From NCBI GenBank assembly GCA_903888655.1, contig CAISUR010000394.1:1-7786 (forward strand): 7,786 nucleotides of DNA. Reading direction: 5' to 3'. The notes beneath the pieces were generated by a model. It was not told where the DNA came from, did not search any database, and saw only the letters and a list, made by a program, of their open reading frames with translations. Made by a program: the position numbers and the translations under genes. The DNA is from an uncultured Bacteroidota bacterium. Its GTDB lineage: Bacteria; Bacteroidota; Bacteroidia; Flavobacteriales; Flavobacteriaceae. This document shows positions 1 to 5,333 of the stretch, one piece after another. Positions within the stretch are counted from its first letter, which is position 1; each line of letters begins with the position of its first letter.

Positions 1-1
1 A

Positions 2-14
2 CATTTCACTCCTT
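2..14 (-). promoter_or_regulatory. Possible ribosome binding site and start codon of a leftward gene leaving the window
   Basis: Read on the minus strand, positions 14-9 give AAGGAG, followed after four bases by an ATG at positions 4-2. This is a clear Shine-Dalgarno-like arrangement, although such sites are uncommon in Bacteroidetes. It lies about 60 bases beyond the stop of the lytic transglycosylase gene on the same strand, so a third gene of that leftward unit may begin here. Only the start codon is visible, so the protein cannot be judged. Confidence 0.3.
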
Positions 15-73
15 ACTTTTTTTATTACATACACTTTAAAGAATTGTTTACATCTAAATATCCAGATTACAAA

Positions 74-967
74 TTAATAACCCGAAGTGGGTATTTCAAT
101 TTGATATTTCTTTTTAGAAGGATTATCTAATTTTTTATCTCGTAACCAAGGATTATGTATTTTTAATATCTTATAATTAATTCCTTGAGTTTTGGCAAAA
201 CTAGCTAAATCGGTTATCGAACTATCTACCTGAATCGTTTTAATAGGCAGATTTTCATATAATTCACTTTTAGAAACATCAAAACCATATAATGTAGGGT
301 TTTTCATTATTTCTTTTAATGCTAGAATTCTAAAAACATAGCGATAGGTTTCATCCGTTAACATTAAATCATAATAGCTAGCTACTTTTTGTTCGTCAAG
401 TTTTCTTGATAAACCTCCCATTCCACCGTTGTATGAAGCCGCAGCTAGTGTCCAACTTCCTAATTTCTCTTTTGCTTTTAGCAAATATTTACAAGCCGCT
501 TCAGTCGATTTTTGAAGATGATAACGCTCATCAACAACATCATTGACCTCCATTCCTTTTTCTTTGGCGGTTTCAGGCATAAATTGCCACACTCCTTTCG
601 CTCCCGCAGCGGAAACAGCATTGGTCAAAGCACTTTCAATAACAGCCAAATATTTAAAATCATCTGGAACACCATATTGTTTTAATATGGGCTCCATAAT
701 AGGAAAAGCACGATTGGCACGTTTCATAATTAAGATAGTAGCTGAGTGAAGATTAGCATTGACAATCAACTCTCGATCTAAGCGTTCCCTAACATCGGAA
801 ATTTGTAAAGGAGTTTTTTCTCCCGCAAAATCAACTACTGTCGGGAAATATTGCGAAGTACCTTCATGCAACAATTTCTTTTTTTCATCACCAGAAAGCG
901 CAAACATAAAAATACCACTCGCAAACACAAGCAAAATCATTATTCCAAAAACTTGAACCTTTTTCAT
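74..967 (-). CDS. Membrane-anchored lytic transglycosylase (SLT/MltD-like)
   Basis: This predicted peptidoglycan lytic transglycosylase cleaves the MurNAc-GlcNAc bond of the cell wall with formation of 1,6-anhydro-MurNAc. From the ATG at 967 it is 297 residues. A Lys-rich start leads into one hydrophobic segment at about residues 4-24, a signal anchor or uncleaved signal, so the enzyme should face the periplasm. The Slt fold covers about 80-222. It shows the catalytic glutamate in AVIESAL (Glu111), the GVWQFMPETA motif at 125-134, AAASYNGG at 175-182 and the YRYVFRILALKEI helix at 208-220. The last 60 residues (IQVDSSITDLASFAKTQGI and on) resemble the cell-wall-binding tail of MltD-like proteins, but no clean LysM is evident. 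An ATG at 988 would add seven residues (MMIKKKK). I prefer 967 because it follows an A-rich leader and a promoter-like box lies only two bases before 988. Family assignment is firm; substrate detail is inferred. Confidence 0.92.
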   Translation of the reverse strand: MKKVQVFGIMILLVFASGIFMFALSGDEKKKLLHEGTSQYFPTVVDFAGEKTPLQISDVRERLDRELIVNANLHSATILIMKRANRAFPIMEPILKQYGVPDDFKYLAVIESALTNAVSAAGAKGVWQFMPETAKEKGMEVNDVVDERYHLQKSTEAACKYLLKAKEKLGSWTLAAASYNGGMGGLSRKLDEQKVASYYDLMLTDETYRYVFRILALKEIMKNPTLYGFDVSKSELYENLPIKTIQVDSSITDLASFAKTQGINYKILKIHNPWLRDKKLDNPSKKKYQIEIPTSGY

Positions 968-989
968 TTTCTTCTTTTTAATCATCATA

Positions 990-997
990 CAAAACTA
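990..997 (-). promoter_or_regulatory. Candidate -7 box for the lytic transglycosylase gene
   Basis: The minus strand reads TAGTTTTG here, a full match to the Bacteroidetes -7 consensus TAnnTTTG. No convincing TTTG box sits at the usual distance upstream. If used, transcription would begin around 983-986, which removes the ATG at 988 and leaves a leader of about 18 bases before the ATG at 967. The hydrolase gene ends only some 28 bases upstream, so read-through from it is the alternative. Confidence 0.35.
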
Positions 998-1025
998 CAA
1001 AAATCGAGCCTAAAACAGTAATTAC

Positions 1026-1682
1026 CTATTCTAAAATGATTTTAGGTAAATGGTCATTAAACCAACGAAATCTATTTAAAATCATAATATGGGTTCCTCC
1101 TTTTACTTTTATAAAACCTTTAATATTCTTCACAGGAAAAACCTCATCGGCATCTCCATGAATATGAATTACACGGGGATCTATTATCACTCGCTCCCAA
1201 CAAACGACTTGCTCAATTGCCCAATCTAAATACTCCTTATTGCGCATAAATAAAAATTGTTCGTACAACTTTAACCGTTGTTTCATAATATCGCCAAATG
1301 CATATTTTACTAACTTTTCAACATCTTGCAACAAACCCGTTGGCAATAATTTATAAGCTTTTGTATTTCTAGCTAATTTCATTCTTCTTGGCAGCTCCTT
1401 ATTCGATTTTATACTTGAAATGATAATTAATTTTCGAATAGTTAAAAATGAAGCCATCTCTTGAACTAATATACCGCCGAAAGAAACCCCTATTAAAACG
1501 AAATTTTCATGATTTACTTTTTCAGCCATTCTTTGAGCATAACTTCGAATAGATTCCTCTTTTTCGGGCATAAACCATTCCAAGAGGTGAATTTCAAAAG
1601 TATCTTTTGGCAAATTTATTCGTTCAAAAATAGAGGTACTTGCTGCCAATCCTGGCATAAAATAAACTGGAATTTTACTCAT
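1026..1682 (-). CDS. Alpha/beta-hydrolase fold protein (small esterase/lipase-like)
   Basis: A 218-residue soluble alpha/beta hydrolase with a complete catalytic triad. The nucleophile elbow is GVSFGG with Ser67, the acid is Asp179 in HGDADEVFP, and the base is His198 in GGTHIMI. The N-terminal strand PVYFMPGLAAS (5-15) carries the usual oxyanion-side glycine. A helical cap region at about 95-165 (RRMKLARNTKAYKLLP through CWERVI) probably shapes the substrate pocket. No signal peptide is seen, so a cytoplasmic location is expected. The substrate cannot be read from sequence; an ester or thioester is most likely. It lies 58 bases upstream of the chosen transglycosylase start on the same strand, so the two may be co-transcribed. 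It is divergent from the GNAT-like gene across an 80-base gap in which I see no strong TAnnTTTG box. Confidence 0.85.
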   Translation of the reverse strand: MSKIPVYFMPGLAASTSIFERINLPKDTFEIHLLEWFMPEKEESIRSYAQRMAEKVNHENFVLIGVSFGGILVQEMASFLTIRKLIIISSIKSNKELPRRMKLARNTKAYKLLPTGLLQDVEKLVKYAFGDIMKQRLKLYEQFLFMRNKEYLDWAIEQVVCWERVIIDPRVIHIHGDADEVFPVKNIKGFIKVKGGTHIMILNRFRWFNDHLPKIILE

Positions 1683-1762
1683 ATTTTAACGTATTTGGGT
1701 GGCTTTATCCATAATTTATTCCGAAATTTGCCTAAAATTAATTTATTTATTTCACTTACATT

Positions 1763-2074
1763 ATGAACACAACGTTAATTTTAGAAAAAATGGAAATTAA
1801 AGACAATACATTTGCTAGACAATTTGAGACTTTAGTTGACGGAAAATTAATTTCTTTGGAATATTCCTTTCAAGAAAAGAAAATTTTTCTAACCAGAATC
1901 AACGTTCCAGAAGGGTTCTCTAATGAAGATTTCATCAATGATTTACTAAAATACATTATGGAAATAGCTTATGAACGTAAATTAAAAGTAGTTCCAATTC
2001 TTCCAAAAATTGCACTTTTCTTTAGAAAAAATCCAACCTATAAAGATTTATTACCTCCAGGAATTAAAATATAA
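1763..2074 (+). CDS. Small GNAT-fold protein of the NATD1/YjdJ type with a degenerate acetyl-CoA loop
   Basis: A 103-residue protein resembling the single-domain GCN5-related acetyltransferases of Pfam Acetyltransf_CG (human NATD1, bacterial YjdJ). The order of elements fits: a strand with LEYSFQEKKIFLTRINVPEGF (33-52), a long helix (about 55-72), then KLKVVPILPKIALFFRKNPTYKDLL (73-97), matching the family pattern of a strand ending in VP, then a fixed-proline, aromatic and Asn-Pro finish. However, where the family has the RGxG acetyl-CoA loop after VP, this protein has SNEDF, with no Gly pair or Arg. It may therefore not bind acetyl-CoA in the usual way and could act as a binding or structural protein. 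The ATG at 1763 follows an AT-rich leader. A strong terminator follows the stop, so it is probably a single-gene unit. Confidence 0.7.
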   Translation: MNTTLILEKMEIKDNTFARQFETLVDGKLISLEYSFQEKKIFLTRINVPEGFSNEDFINDLLKYIMEIAYERKLKVVPILPKIALFFRKNPTYKDLLPPGIKI

Positions 2075-2095
2075 CGATTTCAAATTCCATAATAT

Positions 2096-2139
2096 AAATC
2101 CCAAATTCCAATTGAAAAAAGTAGAATTTGGGATTTTTT
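2096..2139 (+). terminator. Rho-independent terminator after the GNAT-like gene
   Basis: AAATCCCAAATTC at 2096-2108 pairs perfectly over 13 bases with GAATTTGGGATTT at 2124-2136. The loop is 15 bases, and a T-rich run to 2150 follows. It begins 21 bases after the GNAT-like stop. The 3' arm lies only 19 bases before the start of the next gene, so this hairpin also separates the two transcription units. Confidence 0.85.
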
Positions 2140-2154
2140 ATTTATTTTTATGAC

Positions 2155-2496
2155 ATGAAATCGGACGAACTAAATCAAAATCTTATTGCCTTCTTTGAAA
2201 CTATTGAAAAGTATTATGGTTCCAATACAGAAATAACCGAAGGATTATTTTCTGAAAGCGATGATTTAGATGCCAATTTAACAACTTGGAATTTATCCGA
2301 ATTTCATTTAATTCGTTCTGCCTATAGAAATAATGGTAAACGATTTATGTTTGAAGGAAACAAAATGTACTATGAAATCTCGGGGGAACGCATCATTGAT
2401 TTTAAACAACCCGGCAGACATAAATTTGAATTTGTTGAACAGTATAGTGAAAGCGTTTTTAGAATTACCAAAATTCGATTTCATTATAAGTATTAA
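2155..2496 (+). CDS. Uncharacterised 113-residue protein
   Basis: I do not recognise this protein. It is acidic at the N-terminus (MKSDELNQN, then ESDDLDAN at about 35-42) and has a helix-rich first half. The second half alternates strand-like stretches rich in Phe, Tyr and Arg (KRFMFEGNKMYYEISGERI, then FRITKIRFHYKY at the end), suggesting a small alpha+beta domain. No signal peptide, membrane segment or known catalytic motif is visible. The ATG at 2155 is chosen over a TTG at 2128 because that TTG lies inside the 3' arm of the preceding terminator. No clear promoter fits between the terminator and the ATG. It is the last gene before the repeat-rich junction and integrase, so it probably marks the chromosomal side of the insertion, though it could be the first gene inside. 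Confidence 0.65.
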   Translation: MKSDELNQNLIAFFETIEKYYGSNTEITEGLFSESDDLDANLTTWNLSEFHLIRSAYRNNGKRFMFEGNKMYYEISGERIIDFKQPGRHKFEFVEQYSESVFRITKIRFHYKY

Positions 2497-2504
2497 ATTT
2501 TAGC

Positions 2505-2520
2505 CACAGATTCACAGATT
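2505..2520. repeat. Tandem CACAGATT x2
   Basis: Two exact copies of CACAGATT follow TTAGC shortly after the stop of the 113-residue protein. From memory, strings of this type (GCCACAGATT plus CACAGATT) recur between genes in many Flavobacterium chromosomes. If so, this places the chromosome side of the junction at or beyond this point. The recurrence is recalled, not tested. Confidence 0.4.
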
Positions 2521-2647
2521 TTTATATATTAGGTAGCATGTTAATATGCTTTTAATTATCTGTAAATGATTGTAACCATTTGTATGATAAACCTTCGTAT
2601 ATATACAAGTTATCTACAACTTTTCATTCAGCCCTCCCGTTTGCACT

Positions 2648-2709
2648 TAAAGCACAGTATTCATTGACATTGTTGTTTTTGTAAAAGCAGAATAAAGCAC
2701 AAAAAAGCA
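2648..2709. repeat. Cluster of AAAGCA repeats, three in 10-base phase
   Basis: TAAAGCACA occurs exactly at 2648-2656 and 2693-2701. The shorter AAAGCA occurs at 2649, 2684, 2694 and 2704, the last three exactly ten bases apart and so on the same DNA face. An inverted copy, TGCTTT, lies at 2802-2807, nearer the integrase. Phased short repeats next to an integrase gene fit arm-type or regulator binding sites. Confidence 0.4.
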
Positions 2710-2718
2710 ACGAAATAC

Positions 2719-2749
2719 TTGTTTTGTTGTACCCAATGTTGTACCTTCG
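2719..2749 (+). promoter_or_regulatory. Weak promoter candidate for the integrase
   Basis: TTG at 2719-2721 is followed after 20 bases by TACCTTCG at 2742-2749, which matches TAnnTTTG in seven of eight positions. The spacing suits Bacteroidetes -33/-7 boxes. It would give a leader of roughly 95 bases before the integrase ATG. The box lies within the TGTTGTACC repeats, so integrase or a regulator bound there could repress it. The box has one mismatch, so this is tentative. Confidence 0.25.
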
Positions 2750-2828
2750 TATCACGATGCACCCGATTGAAAGCCTAGTATTTACAACACTTTCACTCGT
2801 TTGCTTTCCTTTACAAATATAGTACAAC
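2725..2828. repeat. TGTTGTACC direct repeats (2725-2733, 2737-2745) with an inverted GTACAAC (2822-2828)
   Basis: TGTTGTACC is repeated exactly with a 12-base period at 2725 and 2737. The inverted form GTACAAC appears at 2822-2828, about twenty bases before the integrase ATG. Two direct sites and one inverted site around the putative promoter region suit an operator or recombinase binding site. This is inference from layout only. Confidence 0.35.
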
Positions 2829-2848
2829 CTTTCTAAATTACTAACTTT

Positions 2849-4066
2849 ATGGCATCAATTAAACTAATTTTAAGAACGCACCAGGTAGATCAAACAGGAC
2901 ACAGCCCTTTGTATATCCGAATTATAAAAGATAGAAAAACGAAATTTATCACTGCTGGAGTAAAGCTCAAAGAGAACGAGTGGGATGAAGCAAAGCAGAA
3001 AGTAAAAAAGAACCATTCCAACAGTGCCCGAATGAATGCTGCATTATCCCAAAAGATTGCTGATGCTGAAGGTCAAGTTGCAGATATGGAACGCAAAATA
3101 AAAACCGTATCGGTTAAAAAACTAAAAGAAGCCATAAAGGGAAAAGAAGTGCCAAACTTTTTTGAATATGCTAGAAAGAGATTAGAGAAAATAAAAAGCA
3201 CTGTTTCTTATTCCACATACAAAGCATACACTTCTCAGGTTGATAAGTTTGAAAAATATATGGGAACAAAGGATGTCTATTTTGATGAAATTACGGTAGC
3301 ATTATTAAATGACTATAAATTTCATTTAGGCAATGTATTAGGCAACGGAGATACAACGCAAAGACTTTCGATAATTGTACTCGGAACCATTTTTAAAGAT
3401 GCAATTCGTGAAGAAGTAATTCCAGAAACAATGTTTCCATTTAGCAAAATAACCCTCAAAATCAGCTCTTCTAAAAGATTATTTCTTACTAAAGTACAGA
3501 TTGATGATTTAACCCAAATAAAGCTAATAGAAGGAAAAAAAGCTATGATGTGGAGAGATTTATTCCTTTTCTCTATTTATGCAGGAGGATTACGTTTTAG
3601 TGATGTTATCGAAATGCAATATTCAAATTACAATGAAGCGGAACATAAAATTCAAAAGCACATTCGTAAAACTGGAAGAGTACACCAGTTCAAAATTGGA
3701 AAAGTGGCTATTGATATTTTAGAAAAATACAAAAAGGAAAATGCCAATCACGATGATTTTATCTTCCCGGTTATTGTCGATAAAGAAGGCTATTTGACCA
3801 GCGAAGCAAAACGTTATTTTCAAACAGCAGCTTTTAATAAATTGGCAAATTGGCATCTTAAAAAAATGGGAGTAAAAATGAAATTACCTTTCGACCTTTC
3901 TTTCCATTTGTCAAGACACAGTTTTGCAACCAATGCGTTAAATAATGGTATGAGAATTGAGCACGTTTCTAAACTTATGGACCACCGAGACATCAGCACA
4001 ACGCAAGTATATGCTAAAATCATCAGCGAAGAATTGGATAAAGCAGTGGACAATTACATTTTCTAA
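2849..4066 (+). CDS. Tyrosine site-specific recombinase (mobile-element integrase)
   Basis: A full-length 405-residue integrase of the Bacteroidetes mobile-element type. Residues 1-95 form the N-terminal arm-DNA-binding region, with the typical opening of a strand leading to PLYIRIIKDRKTKFITAGVKL. Residues 103-200 are the SAM-like core-binding domain, and about 210-400 the catalytic domain. All catalytic residues are present: Arg249 in GGLRFSD, the beta-turn Lys274 in IRKTG, His353 and Arg356 in FHLSRHSFAT, His379 in LMDHRDISTT and the nucleophile Tyr388 in TQVYAKI. A small oddity is Asp before His379 where most relatives have Gly (LGH). The enzyme would integrate and excise the element at its attachment site, probably in the repeat-rich gap just upstream. 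The ATG at 2849 precedes the conserved N-terminal strand, and no nearby in-frame ATG is better. A terminator follows at 4123. Confidence 0.95.
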   Translation: MASIKLILRTHQVDQTGHSPLYIRIIKDRKTKFITAGVKLKENEWDEAKQKVKKNHSNSARMNAALSQKIADAEGQVADMERKIKTVSVKKLKEAIKGKEVPNFFEYARKRLEKIKSTVSYSTYKAYTSQVDKFEKYMGTKDVYFDEITVALLNDYKFHLGNVLGNGDTTQRLSIIVLGTIFKDAIREEVIPETMFPFSKITLKISSSKRLFLTKVQIDDLTQIKLIEGKKAMMWRDLFLFSIYAGGLRFSDVIEMQYSNYNEAEHKIQKHIRKTGRVHQFKIGKVAIDILEKYKKENANHDDFIFPVIVDKEGYLTSEAKRYFQTAAFNKLANWHLKKMGVKMKLPFDLSFHLSRHSFATNALNNGMRIEHVSKLMDHRDISTTQVYAKIISEELDKAVDNYIF

Positions 4067-4073
4067 ATAACGT

Positions 4074-4095
4074 GTCAATAACCTATTTTATTGAC
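4074..4095. repeat. Inverted repeat just after the integrase stop
   Basis: GTCAATAA (4074-4081) and TTATTGAC (4088-4095) form a perfect 8-base stem with a 6-base loop, seven bases after the integrase stop codon. No T run follows, so it is not itself a standard terminator. It could be an mRNA 3' stabilising hairpin or a protein binding site. Confidence 0.5.
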
Positions 4096-4122
4096 TTTAA
4101 ACGATTGTTAATAACTTCAATT

Positions 4123-4148
4123 AAAATCCTTTAACAAGGATTTTTTTT
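4123..4148 (+). terminator. Rho-independent terminator after the integrase
   Basis: AAAATCCTT (4123-4131), a four-base loop TAAC, and AAGGATTTT (4136-4144) form a perfect 9-base stem running into a T tract that reaches 4148. It ends the integrase transcript about 57 bases after the stop and insulates it from the next unit. Confidence 0.85.
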
Positions 4149-4154
4149 ATTTTC

Positions 4155-4162
4155 TACATTTG
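4155..4162 (+). promoter_or_regulatory. -7 box TACATTTG ahead of the 295-residue element protein
   Basis: TACATTTG is an exact match to the Bacteroidetes -7 consensus TAnnTTTG and starts seven bases after the T tract of the integrase terminator. No good TTTG is present at the -33 position, which would fall in the terminator loop. Transcription would begin near 4168, leaving a leader of about 165 bases that carries two short ORFs. The sequence CATTTGCATTATA is nearly repeated at 5336-5348. Confidence 0.55.
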
Positions 4163-4209
4163 CATTATAGAAATCTAGTAATTTTTAAAGCAAACAAATC
4201 GAAAAAAAG

Positions 4210-4260
4210 ATGATTGCTCTTTATAAGCCGAATAGCAACAAGAAAACATCAAAATTTTAA
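4210..4260 (+). CDS. Possible 16-residue leader peptide
   Basis: The ATG at 4210 follows the A-rich stretch CGAAAAAAAG and opens a 16-residue frame, MIALYKPNSNKKTSKF. It lies in the predicted leader of the 295-residue protein's transcript. It may be a regulatory leader peptide or the decayed start of a small element protein. No homology is claimed, and length alone makes the call weak. Confidence 0.2.
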   Translation: MIALYKPNSNKKTSKF

Positions 4261-4287
4261 GCGCTTTTAATTACAATTTTTAAAAAA

Positions 4288-4404
4288 ATGAATAACAAAA
4301 AAGACAATATTACAATTGAATTCAAAGGATCAAAATATGCAAACAGCTCCGTTTGTAGAATTATTGGCAGTGCCACAGGCACAAGCCAAAAATCCTTTAT
4401 TTGA
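4288..4404 (+). CDS. Short upstream ORF overlapping the start of the 295-residue protein
   Basis: The ATG at 4288 has a better A-rich leader (TTTTTAAAAAA) than the downstream gene's ATG at 4337. It opens a 38-residue frame beginning MNNKKDNITIEFKG and ending TSQKSFI. It runs 68 bases into the downstream gene in the other frame. It could couple translation of the two frames or simply be a decoy. The downstream frame has the more convincing codon use over the overlap. Confidence 0.25.
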   Translation: MNNKKDNITIEFKGSKYANSSVCRIIGSATGTSQKSFI

Positions 4405-5224
4405 TATTATTGTTGATGATAAAATCAACATTCAAAACTATTGCAATGCCTTAATTGCAAAAATTCTAGAACTCAAACAATCTCAATTTCCTGCATTTAT
4501 CGATTATCAATTCAACCTGGTGAAGAACCCAGAGGTATGGATTTGTAAACTCGAAAAACTTTTAGCCAACAATGAAGCTTTTTTCAGCTCCAAAACGGCA
4601 ATGAGTAGATACAATAAATTGTACATCTTAATTGAGAAAAAACGAACAGAGCTGCAATCTTCGGGCATAAAAGAACCTGTTGCAAAAACTCCAAAAAGAC
4701 TAATAAACGCAGAAAGTGAAGAAAGATATTTCTCATTTTCTGAGGTTAAAAAACACATCGCTAGCCTAACTAATTATCCAGATAAAATCCTTTATTTGAA
4801 TGAAGAAATTTGTGAATACAAGCAATCAGAAGTATATTTTGTCAATAACAAACTATTGGATTACAAAAAACAATGCAAAGCTTTATTGAAACAAATCCAA
4901 AATGAAAAAATCTTAAAATGTCAATTAGAGAAAGAGCAACTGGAAGAGAAAAGTAAAATTGCATCAGAGATAAAGCCAACATTCAAAATCCAAATAAATG
5001 GTCCAATTAATATCTTAACTGATGCTTACAAACAAATGATGTATGAGGTAAAACCAAATGGAACACCTTACATTCAATATAAAATAAAAGAGGTTACAAA
5101 ATTTATCTGTGATAATTACATTGACGAGCACGGTAATGAACTTTCGCCTTTGACAATTAGAACCTATTTATCACCAACCAGAAGTGATAAAGACCCCAAC
5201 AACGATTGGAAAATAAAACTGTAG
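4337..5224 (+). CDS. Uncharacterised mobile-element protein, possibly with an RteC-like C-terminal domain
   Basis: A 295-residue protein from the ATG at 4337. A TTG seven codons earlier is less likely. I cannot name it with confidence. Residues 1-110 are helical (FVELLAVPQAQAKNPLFDII at the start, then a run of helices to KKRTEL). A Pro-rich break lies at about 112-122. A second helical stretch at 130-212 is strongly coiled-coil-like (LDYKKQCKALLKQIQNEK and on). Residues 214-295 are a compact C-terminal domain containing INGPINILTDAYKQMM, IKEVTKFICDNYID and a final LSPLTIRTYLSPTRSDK. The last part has the look of a DNA-binding winged helix and recalls the C-terminal end of RteC, the excision regulator of Bacteroides conjugative transposons, but the match is loose. 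Its place between the integrase and the helix-turn-helix gene fits a control or accessory role in element transfer or replication. Confidence 0.8.
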   Translation: MQTAPFVELLAVPQAQAKNPLFDIIVDDKINIQNYCNALIAKILELKQSQFPAFIDYQFNLVKNPEVWICKLEKLLANNEAFFSSKTAMSRYNKLYILIEKKRTELQSSGIKEPVAKTPKRLINAESEERYFSFSEVKKHIASLTNYPDKILYLNEEICEYKQSEVYFVNNKLLDYKKQCKALLKQIQNEKILKCQLEKEQLEEKSKIASEIKPTFKIQINGPINILTDAYKQMMYEVKPNGTPYIQYKIKEVTKFICDNYIDEHGNELSPLTIRTYLSPTRSDKDPNNDWKIKL

Positions 5225-5282
5225 TCTTATTTTTCCCGAAATCAACATTTCTACTTCTTACTATTCATAAGGGCTAACAAAC

Positions 5283-5306
5283 TATTTAGTCTTATAAGAC
5301 TAAATA
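5283..5306. repeat. Perfect 24-base palindrome with TAAGACT half-sites
   Basis: TATTTAGTCTTA and its exact inverse meet with no spacer. The half-site TAAGACT occurs at 5295-5301 and again at 5314-5320, with a variant TAAGTCT at 5305-5311 and the inverse AGTCTTA at 5288-5294. The set overlaps the -33 area of the promoter candidate for the helix-turn-helix gene, so it is a good operator candidate. It can also fold as RNA in competing ways with the adjacent terminator. Confidence 0.6.
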
Positions 5307-5327
5307 AGTCTAATAAGACTTTTTTTG
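5306..5327 (+). terminator. Terminator hairpin between the 295-residue protein and the helix-turn-helix gene
   Basis: AAGTCT (5306-5311) and AGACTT (5316-5321) form a 6-base stem with a 4-base loop, followed by a run of T to 5327. The stem is short. The AGTCTTA arm of the preceding palindrome can also pair with the 3' arm, so two alternative hairpins are possible. It ends 82-100 bases past the upstream stop codon. Confidence 0.55.
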
Positions 5328-5333
5328 ATTTCG

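Larger units (their letters stand above)
2591..2752. repeat. Direct repeat ACCTTCGTAT (2591-2600 and 2743-2752)
   Basis: The ten-base string ACCTTCGTAT occurs exactly twice, 152 bases apart, in the gene-free stretch ahead of the integrase. The second copy overlaps one of the TGTTGTACC repeats. Both are candidates for integrase arm-type sites or for half of an attachment core. No function is shown by the sequence itself. Confidence 0.35.
2497..2848. other. Gene-free repeat-rich junction, probable left end and attachment region of the mobile element
   Basis: The 352 bases between the uncharacterised gene and the integrase hold no convincing gene or RNA. They contain: tandem CACAGATT (2505-2520); a small hairpin AGCAT/ATGCT (2535-2550) followed by TTTTAATT that could weakly end the upstream transcript; TGTA at 2561, 2571 and 2581; the perfect palindrome GTATATATAC (2597-2606); AAGTT/AACTT arms (2607-2622); and several short direct repeats listed separately. 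Tyrosine integrases bind core and arm sites beside their own gene, so the attachment site is expected here. This is inferred from position. No second copy of a core is available in the window. Confidence 0.45.

Noticed and set aside
2561..2752. CRISPR array or iteron origin suggested by phased repeats
   Set aside because: Repeats are only 4-10 bases, without uniform spacers of CRISPR size, and no Rep gene is nearby. Integrase or regulator sites fit better.
2624..2827. Leftward 67-codon open frame in the gap before the integrase
   Set aside because: It starts with TTG, overlaps the repeats and the promoter-like boxes, and has a composition unlike a folded protein.
2497..2848. tRNA gene serving as the attachment site
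   Set aside because: No cloverleaf, T-loop GTTC box or CCA-like end could be found in either strand of the gap.
3820..4053. Leftward 77-codon open frame opposite the integrase C-terminus
   Set aside because: It is antisense to the conserved catalytic His/Arg/Tyr region of the integrase and has no recognisable features.
4288..4404. Frameshift making the ATG at 4288 the true start of the 295-residue protein
   Set aside because: The downstream frame has its own ATG at 4337 and reads well from there, and the region between shows no broken motif, so an upstream ORF is simpler.
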